From Coprosoma sp963632935 (GTDB lineage: Bacteria; Bacillota_I; Bacilli_A; RF39; UBA660), in NCBI GenBank assembly GCA_963632935.1, contig CAVGWA010000014.1, positions 1 to 33,282 on the forward strand: DNA of 33,282 bases, written 5' to 3'. The position numbers and the translations under genes were made by a program. The notes beneath the pieces were generated by a model. That model was not told the origin of the DNA. It saw only the letters and a list, made by a program, of their open reading frames with translations, and searched no databases. Positions 15,830-24,611 of this stretch are shown piece after piece (position 1 is the stretch's first letter; every line of letters begins with the position of its first letter).

Positions 15830-17884
15830 TTATTTTTTTCCTTTTAAATTTAAAACATCTTCACGTTTCTTAATTTCTTTTCTAATTTTTTCAATTGAAG
15901 CATCATCAGATAATGCAGAATGTTCAGAAGTACTATATCTTGTATATAAATCTTCAGTTATACCTAAGGCCTCAGCTTTAGTTTGATCAATTTCACTCCA
16001 TTGTTTAACAAGAGGTACATTATCATCATCATATTTTTTATAAACCACTTTTCCTGTAACATCATCTGTTACAATATTACCTACATTATCTTTAACTGCT
16101 TCAAACATAAATGATTCCATAGTATCTGCTGAAACTGGTGAATTAGCAATCATATTTGCCATTGCATCTCTAGTTGCATGTTCTCTTAAATGATAATTTT
16201 CACTATCGCGTTGCATTTGTTTAATTTCTTGATCCATTTGTCCCATACCACCAGCCTTATTTTTTATACCAGCATAAACATTCACTCTATCTTTAACTTG
16301 ATCAAATACTCCATAGCCAGCACCTTGTCTTGTATCTCTATTATTACGAGCATCATTTGAAGCAATTCTACCCTCATGTGCACCTTTAGCAAAATCCTTA
16401 TTTTTAAATCCACTAACACCGCCACGTGCACCAGCACTGCCCATACCACCAGCCACGCTTGTTACAGTACCAACTACCGTTCCAAGCATAGCCCTACGAT
16501 CAGCACTTTTAGTTGCTTTAGCTAACATCTCGTTTCTATCAGCTGCGGGAAAATGCTTTGGTATTTTTGCAGTCTCTTTCTCTAGTTTTTTATCATAGGC
16601 TAATTTATATCTATCTTTAAAGTTTGAAGCGGCAGTAATTCCATTTGCAATACCACCACCGAGTGCTCCACCGGCGAAACCTAAAGCCCCTGAAACAAGT
16701 GGACTCTCATTAATTCTCTTCATAGGATTAAGTGTAATGTTTCCACCTTTTACTCCAAAAATACTTTCTAGTAGTTTTGGCACTTCTTTGGTAAAATACA
16801 AAACACCAAATATTACCATAACTTGTACTAAAACCACCATCAAACCTTCTGGTGCATCTCCATTAAGATAAGTACTAGCATCATTTAAAAGTACTGAACT
16901 AGTAACAAGATCAATTAGATAAAATGCAAAGTAGATTATTGCAATTCTTATGAATAAAGAAGCAAAAGTATTAAAGCATTCTTTTCCCCATTTACTAAGC
17001 ATTCCACCATTACCTGACTGATTAGGATCAATATATGAAATAATAGGAATTGGAGCAATAATTTCTAAAAATGCTAGTTTAATTATTCTAATAGCAACAT
17101 CTAAGCAAAATGAAAGCATCATTATCGCAATAAATCCACCAGCAAATGTTGTTAATATTGGAGTATATTTAAAAATATATTTATCATCTTTTTTTTCGTT
17201 AACAAGATCACCAAAAACATTGAAATCACGGGTGCTACTATCTGATGTTTTAAATACAGAATTCAGTTTACCTGATTTATCTCCTAAAGCACTTTCTAAA
17301 TCTTCAAGGCAATTTTCAGCTTGAGCCATTGCTTTGGTTCCCAAAACAGGACCAGTTTTACACGTGCCAATAACATCAGTATCTACAGAAAACAAAGAGG
17401 CAAATACTAAGAATTTCAAATCTTCAGCCATTTCTCCGTTTGTTGCGGAAATGCTTCCATCATCAGCTCCTAATATTAATTTTCCAATTAAGTTTTCTTT
17501 AAGAACAACGCCCTGAACTTTATAACCAAATTGAAAAATTAAAGGCACAGTAACAATAAGTACTAAAGTAACTAAAACATTAGTAATTAATTTACCAAAG
17601 CCTTTAGTTTTATCAGAAAATGCATCAGGGTTTACCATATATTGTAAAATAGAAAAACTTATTCTAAAAAGCATAAAAATTCCAAGTAAAGCATAAATTC
17701 TACTAGAAAATTTTAAAATTGCATTGTCTACAGATGCATTTTCACTAAATACATCAATTGTTGACATTCCAAACAAGTCTAAATTGGCCAAATACATTAA
17801 TAATTGATAAAATGTGCTAATTAATGAATAAACAATATTATCTAAGAATATAAATAGACCTCTTAATAAATTAGAAAACCACAT
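15830..17884 (-). CDS. VirB6/TrbL-like T4SS channel protein with long hydrophilic tail
   Basis: A 684-residue polytopic membrane protein. About seven hydrophobic helices are seen (residues about 8-34, 62-84, 100-122, 243-262, 266-284, 308-330 and 347-366), with the VirB6-like stretch KLAFLEIIAPIPIISYIDP at 269-287. An outside loop between the third and fourth helices holds Cys175 and Cys192. From about residue 385 the protein is hydrophilic: a Gly/Ala-rich part (398-415 and around 470-490), then a charged Gln/Asp/Lys-rich tail to 684. Homologues form the translocation pore of T4SS. The start has AAGGAGGT directly upstream. It follows the VirB2-like genes and precedes PrgI/VirB4, the usual Tn1549-like order. 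Confidence 0.85.
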   Translation of the reverse strand: MWFSNLLRGLFIFLDNIVYSLISTFYQLLMYLANLDLFGMSTIDVFSENASVDNAILKFSSRIYALLGIFMLFRISFSILQYMVNPDAFSDKTKGFGKLITNVLVTLVLIVTVPLIFQFGYKVQGVVLKENLIGKLILGADDGSISATNGEMAEDLKFLVFASLFSVDTDVIGTCKTGPVLGTKAMAQAENCLEDLESALGDKSGKLNSVFKTSDSSTRDFNVFGDLVNEKKDDKYIFKYTPILTTFAGGFIAIMMLSFCLDVAIRIIKLAFLEIIAPIPIISYIDPNQSGNGGMLSKWGKECFNTFASLFIRIAIIYFAFYLIDLVTSSVLLNDASTYLNGDAPEGLMVVLVQVMVIFGVLYFTKEVPKLLESIFGVKGGNITLNPMKRINESPLVSGALGFAGGALGGGIANGITAASNFKDRYKLAYDKKLEKETAKIPKHFPAADRNEMLAKATKSADRRAMLGTVVGTVTSVAGGMGSAGARGGVSGFKNKDFAKGAHEGRIASNDARNNRDTRQGAGYGVFDQVKDRVNVYAGIKNKAGGMGQMDQEIKQMQRDSENYHLREHATRDAMANMIANSPVSADTMESFMFEAVKDNVGNIVTDDVTGKVVYKKYDDDNVPLVKQWSEIDQTKAEALGITEDLYTRYSTSEHSALSDDASIEKIRKEIKKREDVLNLKGKK

Positions 17885-17905
17885 AAGATACCTCCTTATA
17901 TTAAT

Positions 17906-18901
17906 TTATTTTGTTGTAATTCCACAAAGCGGATTATTTGCACTAAATCCAAATGCTGGTGCTATTCCATTAATTGTACTTATAACAAACATTACTATAG
18001 CCGGCAATAAAAATAATAAAATTAAACATATAATCCTTGTTCTTAATCCCTTTAAGAAATTTTTAATTATATTTTCATCTGCACCCGTTATTGCCTTAAC
18101 TCCACTAATAGCAGTCATAATAACTAAAATTACAATTCCAGCTATACTTATATATATAAATACTTCTTGTAAAATTTGTCTTACATCACCACTTATTAGT
18201 GAGCAGCTATCAACATTATTATCGGAATATTTTTGCGTATTAGTGATAGTATTATAAAAATTTCTAATAGCATTTATATCCAATTTTTCACTTGTACTAG
18301 TAGGACATTCACTATCGGCAAAATTCAACACCTTAGCCGTTTCACAAACATCAGTAGAATTAATCAGTGTATTGTAATCACTTTCAGATATTGTTTTATA
18401 TTTTGTTTCATCAGCAAAGTTAACTACTTCTTGTGCATTATCTGCAGTTCCTTGGACGGCATCTTCTCCAGTTGAAACCGAAATATTTTCTACTGTCAAT
18501 TTCAATTCGGAACATTTACTTACACTACAGTTTGCATTGGCAATCTCTTTTGTTTGTTTTACAATTTCAGCTTTTCTTTCTTTTGTAAAATAATCATATC
18601 TTGCATTAACCGAAGATACTTTGCCTGAATTACCATTATTAAATACTTTTTTAGATAGCGTTATAGAATCATTATAGTAAACATTTGAGCCATCAGAAAT
18701 ACCACTATTTGTATTTAATTCTAATTTTACTACATAAACATAATTAACATCTCTAATGTTTCCAGCATCACCAGGATCTGTTTCACTTCCCTTAAATGTA
18801 CGAAAATATTGACAACTACAAGCACTAACACCTTTAATATCAAAAGTAAAACCAATTATAACAAATAGAAATATAACTAAAAAATTAAGCCTTTTTTTCA
18901 T
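17906..18901 (-). CDS. Secreted protein A with VirB2-like C-terminus
   Basis: A 331-residue protein with a signal sequence (about 1-27) ending VSAC, which fits a lipobox, so it may be a lipoprotein. Residues 28-228 are an extracytoplasmic domain with several Cys that I do not recognise. The last 103 residues hold two membrane helices around a polar loop (GADENIIKNFLKGLRTR), the topology of VirB2/TrbC pilins. This part is about 82% identical to the neighbouring paralogue, with the final 25 residues the same. Cys233 (DSCSLISG) and Cys326 (PLCGITTK) would both lie outside and could pair. It lies 21 bases before the VirB6-like gene. The pilin reading is inference from topology and position. Confidence 0.75.
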   Translation of the reverse strand: MKKRLNFLVIFLFVIIGFTFDIKGVSACSCQYFRTFKGSETDPGDAGNIRDVNYVYVVKLELNTNSGISDGSNVYYNDSITLSKKVFNNGNSGKVSSVNARYDYFTKERKAEIVKQTKEIANANCSVSKCSELKLTVENISVSTGEDAVQGTADNAQEVVNFADETKYKTISESDYNTLINSTDVCETAKVLNFADSECPTSTSEKLDINAIRNFYNTITNTQKYSDNNVDSCSLISGDVRQILQEVFIYISIAGIVILVIMTAISGVKAITGADENIIKNFLKGLRTRIICLILLFLLPAIVMFVISTINGIAPAFGFSANNPLCGITTK

Positions 18902-18978
18902 AAAATCACATGCCTTATCATACCAATTATATCATACTTCTTTAAAGTTATAAATAAATTATACTGTTTTTTATGATA

Positions 18979-19920
18979 TTATTTTGTTGTAATTCCACAA
19001 AGTGGATTATTTGCACTAAATCCAAATGCAGGTGCTATTCCATTAATTGTACTTATAGCAAACGTTACTATAGCTGGCAATAAAAATAATAAAATTAAAC
19101 ATAGAATTCTAGTTTTTAACCCTTTCAAGAAATTTTTAAATAGGTTTTCATCTGCACCTGTTATTACTTTTATTAAACTAATTGCTGTTGTAATGACTAC
19201 AATAACTATTCCAGCAACACTTATACCTAAAAATACTTCATCTAATATTTCTTTAACTTCACCACTTATTAATGAACAACTGTCAACATCACTTTTATAT
19301 TTTTGAGTGTTATCCTTATTATAGTATTCTCTTATTTTATCTATATCAAGTTCTGATGATGGTAATAAATCTTTTACCTTTTCTGTATATTCAGATATAG
19401 TTGTTTGTGAAAAATCTTCTTGATCATCATTTGAATCAAAACTACCCTCCGTTTGTGTAACAGAAGAACGACTAGTATCTTTTACTATTTTTTTTCTTCC
19501 ATTGCCACTTTCAAGATAAACACCCAAATTATTTTCTTCATCATCTACATAAATTTCTGAAGGACACTGCCATTGTTTTGATTGTTCATTATAAAATGTT
19601 GGATATAATTTAGTACTTGCATTATAAAATAGGTCAGAATAATTACTGATTGAGCAGTTATTCATAGTATCTTGGGTTACATCTTGCTTTATAGTGTAAT
19701 TTTCGCTACATCTCATATTTGCATAACTTCTAACAGTTCCAGTAGTATCTTTATAAATTCTTATAACTACAGATACAAGTATTTTAGAATTACTACCATA
19801 ATACACACATCTTGCCATTCCATCTTGCGTTGTAATTGTTTCTGCATAAGCACTGGTAAAATTTAATAAAAATCCAATTGTAAACAGCAATAATAAATAA
19901 AATAGCTTATTTTTTTTCAT
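18979..19920 (-). CDS. Secreted protein B with VirB2-like C-terminus
   Basis: A 313-residue paralogue of the next gene in the operon. The signal peptide (about 1-26) ends AYA and looks like a type I site, without lipobox. The ectodomain (27-210) is unrelated by eye to that of protein A; it has Cys residues at about 38, 69, 82 and 119 and an acidic Ser/Asp/Glu-rich stretch (about 150-180). The C-terminal 103 residues carry the two-helix VirB2-like part with Cys215 and Cys308 conserved and a basic loop between the helices. It is the first gene of the cluster, behind GAGGTTGATAAA. Two copies differing only in the exposed part suggest two pilin types or display units. Confidence 0.75.
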   Translation of the reverse strand: MKKNKLFYLLLLFTIGFLLNFTSAYAETITTQDGMARCVYYGSNSKILVSVVIRIYKDTTGTVRSYANMRCSENYTIKQDVTQDTMNNCSISNYSDLFYNASTKLYPTFYNEQSKQWQCPSEIYVDDEENNLGVYLESGNGRKKIVKDTSRSSVTQTEGSFDSNDDQEDFSQTTISEYTEKVKDLLPSSELDIDKIREYYNKDNTQKYKSDVDSCSLISGEVKEILDEVFLGISVAGIVIVVITTAISLIKVITGADENLFKNFLKGLKTRILCLILLFLLPAIVTFAISTINGIAPAFGFSANNPLCGITTK

Positions 19921-19938
19921 ATTTTATCAACCTCTTTT

Positions 19939-19979
19939 ATGATACATCATTATTTTATCATGAATACATTGTTTGTTAA
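19939..19979 (-). promoter_or_regulatory. Candidate promoter and palindrome for the T4SS-like operon
   Basis: On the minus strand TTAACA (19974-19979), a 16-base spacer and TAAAAT (19952-19957) form a plausible sigma-A promoter for the first cluster gene at 19920. Directly downstream of the -10 lies ATGATGTATCAT (19939-19950), a 5-bp inverted repeat with a 2-base centre that could be an operator. Both are by inspection only. Confidence 0.4.
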
Positions 19980-19981
19980 AT

Positions 19982-20009
19982 AAAAAAATGTAAATGATTA
20001 CATTTTTTT
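19982..20009 (-). terminator. Terminator separating topA operon from the T4SS-like cluster
   Basis: AAAAAAATGTAA (19982-19993) and TTACATTTTTTT (19998-20009) form a perfect 12-bp stem with a 4-base loop. The hairpin overlaps the stop codon of the 387-aa gene. Its A/T-rich arms supply the T run on either strand. It marks the end of the topA transcript. Confidence 0.75.
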
Positions 20010-21161
20010 TACTTTTGTGACAACATCATCTAATTTAACAAAACCAGATGAATCATCAATACTATTTCCTAGTAAAATAGCATTATCTGGATTCTGAGCC
20101 AATTCTGCCATAAATTCAGAATCATTTAATTGTTCATGCGATAGATTCATATAAGAATTTTCAGTTGTATCAAATACGTCTACTGGATTATTTTCAAACC
20201 ATTCATTTGCTTGCAAACTATTTGTATTATTTACGGCATCGTAAGCATTAGTAAATACTTGGTGGCCTTCTTTTATATTATCATAATTTAATTTGTTTTC
20301 GTTTGTTTCTACTATTTCGCTTTGACTTGTTACTTCGGTTTGGTTTGTCATTTCTGTTTTAGATGAATTATTTAGATTTGATATTACTGTATTTGTTGTA
20401 ATTCCTAATAATGAAACTAATGAAGCCATAATTGCAATTTTACCTATTTTATTTATTAATGATGATGGTGCTTTCTTTCTTTTTTTAATTTTTTTACTAC
20501 TATTAAGAATTTGTTTTGGATCTTTTAAATTATCATTACTGATAATGTCTAATTTAGGTTCATTATGTTCTTTGTTTGTTTTATCTAAAGACTCATTTTT
20601 TTTCAAAACAATTTCTAATTTAGGTTTATTGTGCTCTACGTTTAAGTTTTTATCTAATGTTAAAGAACCATCTTTATCTAAAGTAACATTAATATCTAAA
20701 CCATTTAAATAGTTTTTACCTTGTGATAAATTATTATATAATTTGATACCTTTTATTTCTTTAAAATCAATATTTTTAATAATGTTACTATTTAATGAAT
20801 AGAGATTATCCACTATAAAATCAGTTTGAAAATTACCTATGATGTATAAATAATTTTTATCTTTATAAATTATATATTCTTTTGATAAAGTGTCATTTGT
20901 TTCTTTAAATGCCTGATTTTTAAGTTGCTTATAAGCATCATCATAATTTTTATGGGTATAGCCAATATAAATATCTTCATTTTTATTTGTATATTTTAAA
21001 GGTTTTTTATTAAGATATCTATCTTTCCATAATAATTGTGATAATTTATTTTTATAAGCATATTCATAGTTTATATCATTACTGTTAAACATTTTATTTT
21101 CAAATAATATTTCCTTTTTATTCTTATAGTCTTCTTTTAGTTTATTAATTTCCTTTCCCAT
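19998..21161 (-). CDS. Bitopic protein of unknown function behind topA
   Basis: I do not recognise this 387-residue protein. Residues 1-235 are hydrophilic and probably cytoplasmic, with a Tyr/Lys-rich N-terminal domain, two similar 10-residue motifs (EHNKPKLEIV at 176-185 and EHNEPKLDII at 198-207) and a basic stretch KKIKKRKK before the membrane. One helix spans about 236-260. The acidic outside part contains a Thr/Glu-rich linker (265-290) and a conserved-looking C-terminal block (NPDNAILLGNSIDDSSGF). It lies 18 bases after topA and ends at a strong terminator, so it is expressed with topA; whether it belongs functionally to the T4SS-like cluster 77 bases on is open. Confidence 0.75.
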   Translation of the reverse strand: MGKEINKLKEDYKNKKEILFENKMFNSNDINYEYAYKNKLSQLLWKDRYLNKKPLKYTNKNEDIYIGYTHKNYDDAYKQLKNQAFKETNDTLSKEYIIYKDKNYLYIIGNFQTDFIVDNLYSLNSNIIKNIDFKEIKGIKLYNNLSQGKNYLNGLDINVTLDKDGSLTLDKNLNVEHNKPKLEIVLKKNESLDKTNKEHNEPKLDIISNDNLKDPKQILNSSKKIKKRKKAPSSLINKIGKIAIMASLVSLLGITTNTVISNLNNSSKTEMTNQTEVTSQSEIVETNENKLNYDNIKEGHQVFTNAYDAVNNTNSLQANEWFENNPVDVFDTTENSYMNLSHEQLNDSEFMAELAQNPDNAILLGNSIDDSSGFVKLDDVVTKVKKM

Positions 21162-21179
21162 TAAAATACCTCACATAAA

Positions 21180-23210
21180 TCATTCTTTTTCATATTCGCA
21201 TTTACTGCATTTTATTTTGTCTTTTTTTAAGACAAGTTCTTCGCCACATTCAGGGCACTTTTCTCCTACTGGTCTATCCCAATAAGCTGTTTTACATTTT
21301 GGATAATTATTACATCCATAGAAAATTTTTCCCCTTCTTGTTGTCTTTTCAATAATTTTACCATCACAGTTTGGACAATTGCAAATAATTTTTTCTTCTT
21401 TAGGTTCTGTTTTTATATATTTACATTCTGGAAAGTTACTACAGGCTATGAAAGAACCAAATTTACCTTTTCTAATAACTAATGGATGACCACAGTTTGG
21501 ACAATCTTCTCCAGTTTGTTCAGCTTCTTTTTTAGGTAACTTATCAAAGGCTTCTTTTACTGATGGTTCAAATTCATTATAAAATTTTTCTAAAACTTCA
21601 TACCATATTTCTTTGCCCATAGCTATTTTATCTAAATCATTTTCCATGTTGGCTGTATATTCAACATTAATTAAATGACTAAAGCATTCTTGAAGTTTAT
21701 CTGTTACTTCTATTCCAATTTCTGTTGGAATAAATTTTCTATCAACTAAATTTACATAGCCTCTTTTTTTAATATTGTCAATTATAGTTGCATATGTACT
21801 AGGTCTTCCTATACCTAATTCATCCATTTCTTTAATTAATTTAGCTTCGGTGTATCTTGCAGGTGGTTCTGTAAAGTGTTGAGACATTGTTATTTCGTTG
21901 GATGCAATTACATTTGATTTATATTGATCGAAAGATGGTAGAATGCTATCTTTTATATCTTCATAGTCTTTATAAATTTTTAAATAGCCATCGAATATAA
22001 TAACTTGTCCTGTTGCTTTAAAATTATAATCTTTATTGTTTAAAATAACTGTTGTTCCTTCTACTTTAGCTGGTGCCATTAGGCTTGCTAGAGCTCTATA
22101 GTAGATTAATCTATATAATTTGTATTCATCATCAGACAAATATTGTTTAATGCTTTCTGGTGTCCTTGTGATGTTTGTTGGCCTTATTGCTTCATGTGCA
22201 TCTTGAACATTTTCTTTCTTCTTACTTGCTTTGACTGGGCCGGTATAATTTTTACCATATTTTGCTTCAATGAATTTATAGGTATCAGATATAAATTCAT
22301 TTGAAAGTCTAATAGAATCAGTACGCATATAAGTAATTAAACCAGTTGTTTCATTTTCTAAATCAATACCTTCATATAAGCTTTGAGCAACACTCATAGT
22401 TTTTCTTGATGAAAATCTTAATTTACTAGAGGCCATTTGTTGTAAAGTGCTGGTAGTAAATGGTGGTTTTGAGGATTTGTTTTTTTCTTTTTTAGAGACA
22501 TTTTCAATTTCAAAGGCATTTGTTAATTTATTTAAAATTTTATTTGCTTCATTTTCATTTTTTATTGCAATTTTTTTGTGTTTATACTCAAAAAGTTCTG
22601 CAGAGAAATCATTAAATTCAGCTGTTATCGTCCAGTATTCTTCTTTGATAAAATTGTTTATTTCTCTTTCTTTATCTACAATTAATTTTAATGCAACACT
22701 TTGGACACGTCCTGCAGAAGAACCATCAGTTTTTGATTGAATTAATTTACTTAATCTAAACCCTATTATTCTATCTAATATTCTTCTCGTTTCTTGACTG
22801 TTAACTAAATCTTGATCAATTTTTCCTTCATGTTTTATAGATTCCAGTATAGTATTTTTAGTAATTTCATTAAAAGTTACCCTACTATATGGTTTGTTTT
22901 TTAAATCTAGGCAATCGTAAAGGTGCCATGCGATGGCTTCTCCTTCTCTATCAGGGTCGGTTGCTAGAAATACTTTATCTACTTTTTTAACTTCTTTTTT
23001 TAACTCATCAATAACTGTTTTTTTACCTTTAATTGTTTTGTAATCAGGTTTAAAATGATTTTCTATATCTACACCTAAACCATATTTTCCTTTTGTTGAT
23101 AGGTCTCTAATATGTCCTTTAGAAGATGATACAATATAATCATTTCCTAAGTATTTTCCAATTGATTTTACTTTTGTAGGTGATTCTACAATAACTAAAT
23201 TTTTACTCAT
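21180..23210 (-). CDS. topA: DNA topoisomerase I
   Basis: A 676-residue type IA topoisomerase that relaxes negative supercoils. The Toprim domain shows LVIVESPTKVKSIGKYLG (5-22) and ATDPDREGEAIAWHL (83-97); the active tyrosine is Tyr294 in LITYMRTDS. The C-terminus has three Cys4 zinc-ribbon units (starting CPNCGHPL, CNCPNCDG and CPECGEEL). Length and zinc fingers match the housekeeping enzyme of Firmicutes (B. subtilis TopA is similar in size), not the shorter plasmid topoisomerases. The ribosome binding site is GGAAGGTGG, and a strong promoter lies upstream, directly after the terminator of the nucleoside phosphorylase gene. Confidence 0.97.
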   Translation of the reverse strand: MSKNLVIVESPTKVKSIGKYLGNDYIVSSSKGHIRDLSTKGKYGLGVDIENHFKPDYKTIKGKKTVIDELKKEVKKVDKVFLATDPDREGEAIAWHLYDCLDLKNKPYSRVTFNEITKNTILESIKHEGKIDQDLVNSQETRRILDRIIGFRLSKLIQSKTDGSSAGRVQSVALKLIVDKEREINNFIKEEYWTITAEFNDFSAELFEYKHKKIAIKNENEANKILNKLTNAFEIENVSKKEKNKSSKPPFTTSTLQQMASSKLRFSSRKTMSVAQSLYEGIDLENETTGLITYMRTDSIRLSNEFISDTYKFIEAKYGKNYTGPVKASKKKENVQDAHEAIRPTNITRTPESIKQYLSDDEYKLYRLIYYRALASLMAPAKVEGTTVILNNKDYNFKATGQVIIFDGYLKIYKDYEDIKDSILPSFDQYKSNVIASNEITMSQHFTEPPARYTEAKLIKEMDELGIGRPSTYATIIDNIKKRGYVNLVDRKFIPTEIGIEVTDKLQECFSHLINVEYTANMENDLDKIAMGKEIWYEVLEKFYNEFEPSVKEAFDKLPKKEAEQTGEDCPNCGHPLVIRKGKFGSFIACSNFPECKYIKTEPKEEKIICNCPNCDGKIIEKTTRRGKIFYGCNNYPKCKTAYWDRPVGEKCPECGEELVLKKDKIKCSKCEYEKE

Positions 23211-23238
23211 AATCCACCTTCCTTTAAAACTAATATAT

Positions 23239-23267
23239 CTTATACACTAAAGTTTTATAAATGTCAA
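23239..23267 (-). promoter_or_regulatory. Sigma-A promoter of topA
   Basis: Minus-strand TTGACA (23262-23267), a 17-base spacer and TATAAG (23239-23244), 28 bases before the topA start codon. Confidence 0.75.
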
Positions 23268-23276
23268 TTTATGGTT

Positions 23277-23306
23277 TTAAAAAAAGTTATAATTATTTTA
23301 TAACTT
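23277..23306 (-). terminator. Terminator of pyrimidine-nucleoside phosphorylase gene
   Basis: AAGTTATAA (23284-23292) and TTATAACTT (23298-23306) form a perfect 9-bp stem with a 5-base loop spanning the stop codon. On the minus strand a T run follows (23277-23285). Confidence 0.7.
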
Positions 23307-24558
23307 CAATTATTAATTTTGGCTTTTCAACTTTTTCTTTTGTAAATTCGAAACATGATAATAGCTCATCTTCATTTATTTGTTTATCATTGTAATAAAT
23401 TGTAGCAAGCAAATCATCTTTTTTTACATAATTACCTACTTTAACATTTAAAACAATACCAACAGATAGATCAATAATATCATCTTTAGTAAGTCTTCCA
23501 GCACCTAATTTTCTTGATAATTTACCTATTTCTAGAGCATTAATTGATTTAATATAACCTTCTTTTGAAGATAATATTTTTTTACTATTTTTACTTGTAC
23601 ATATTTCTTTTATATTGCCACCTTGGGCTTCTATCCACTGAACAAATTTATCATATCCTTTACCATTGTATAAATTTTGTTTTACTTTATTTAAAGCTTC
23701 TTCTAAGGAAATATTAAGTCCCATTGATACCATTAATGATCCTAATTTTATTATTAATTCATTTAAATCATCAGGGCCATTTCCTTTTAAGGTATTCATG
23801 GCTTCTATAACTTCTAAAGAATTGCCTACTGCGTAGCCTAATGGTTCATTCATATTAGTTAAAACGCAAGCTGTTTGTTTGCCATAATTGTTTCCTATTT
23901 TAACCATTAATTGTCCTAAAGCTTCAGCATCTTTTAAATTATCAACTAAAGCACCATTTCCTACTTTTAAGTCTATAACAATTTTACTCGCACCACTGGC
24001 TAGTTTTTTACTCATTATACTAGATGCGATTAAAGGAATAGAATCAACTGTACCAGTAACATCTCTTAGAGCATATATTTTCTTATCAGCTGCGACTAAA
24101 TTACCCATTTGTCCGACTAAAGCAATATTGATGTCATTAACTTGTTTTTTAAACTTTTCTAATGACATAGATGTTTTAAAGCCACTAATAGATTCTAATT
24201 TATCAATAGTTCCACCAGTATGACCTAATCCTCTACCACTCATTTTAGCAATTTTAACACCTACTGAAGCTACTAAGGGTGCTAGTGCGATTGTTGTTTT
24301 GTCACCGACACCACCAGTAGAATGTTTATCAACAATATCTGCTCCTAAGTCTAGTATTTCACCACTTTTAAGCATAATATCTGTTAGTTTTATAGTTTCC
24401 TCGTCTGTTAGACCACATAAATCAATTTCAGTTAAAAAAGCAGACATTTGATAGTCTTTAATACTTTCATCTAAAAATCCATCTACAACAAATTGTAATT
24501 CATCTTTTGTCAAAATTAATCCTTTTTCTTTTTTATCAACTATATCTAATATATCCAT
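23293..24558 (-). CDS. pdp: Pyrimidine-nucleoside phosphorylase
   Basis: A 421-residue cytosolic enzyme of the thymidine/pyrimidine-nucleoside phosphorylase family, which splits pyrimidine nucleosides with phosphate into base and (deoxy)ribose 1-phosphate for salvage. The phosphate-binding KHSTGGVGDKTT and the family signature SGRGLGHTGGTIDKLES are intact, as is the C-terminal domain with KLGAGRL. The length fits Bacillus Pdp. I prefer the ATG at 24558 because GGATGG lies five bases before it; an ATG three codons upstream (24567) is the alternative. It works with the purine enzyme DeoD encoded at 30690-31403, though the two are not in one operon. Confidence 0.93.
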   Translation of the reverse strand: MDILDIVDKKEKGLILTKDELQFVVDGFLDESIKDYQMSAFLTEIDLCGLTDEETIKLTDIMLKSGEILDLGADIVDKHSTGGVGDKTTIALAPLVASVGVKIAKMSGRGLGHTGGTIDKLESISGFKTSMSLEKFKKQVNDINIALVGQMGNLVAADKKIYALRDVTGTVDSIPLIASSIMSKKLASGASKIVIDLKVGNGALVDNLKDAEALGQLMVKIGNNYGKQTACVLTNMNEPLGYAVGNSLEVIEAMNTLKGNGPDDLNELIIKLGSLMVSMGLNISLEEALNKVKQNLYNGKGYDKFVQWIEAQGGNIKEICTSKNSKKILSSKEGYIKSINALEIGKLSRKLGAGRLTKDDIIDLSVGIVLNVKVGNYVKKDDLLATIYYNDKQINEDELLSCFEFTKEKVEKPKLIIEVIK

Positions 24559-24611
24559 TATAACCATCCAATCATCATTTTATCGAAGACATTAGTCTAT
24601 TTTCATATATG

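Noticed and set aside
21180..23210. topA as cargo of a conjugative element
   Set aside because: Its length, three zinc ribbons and own strong promoter match the housekeeping enzyme, and a terminator separates its transcript from the secretion cluster.
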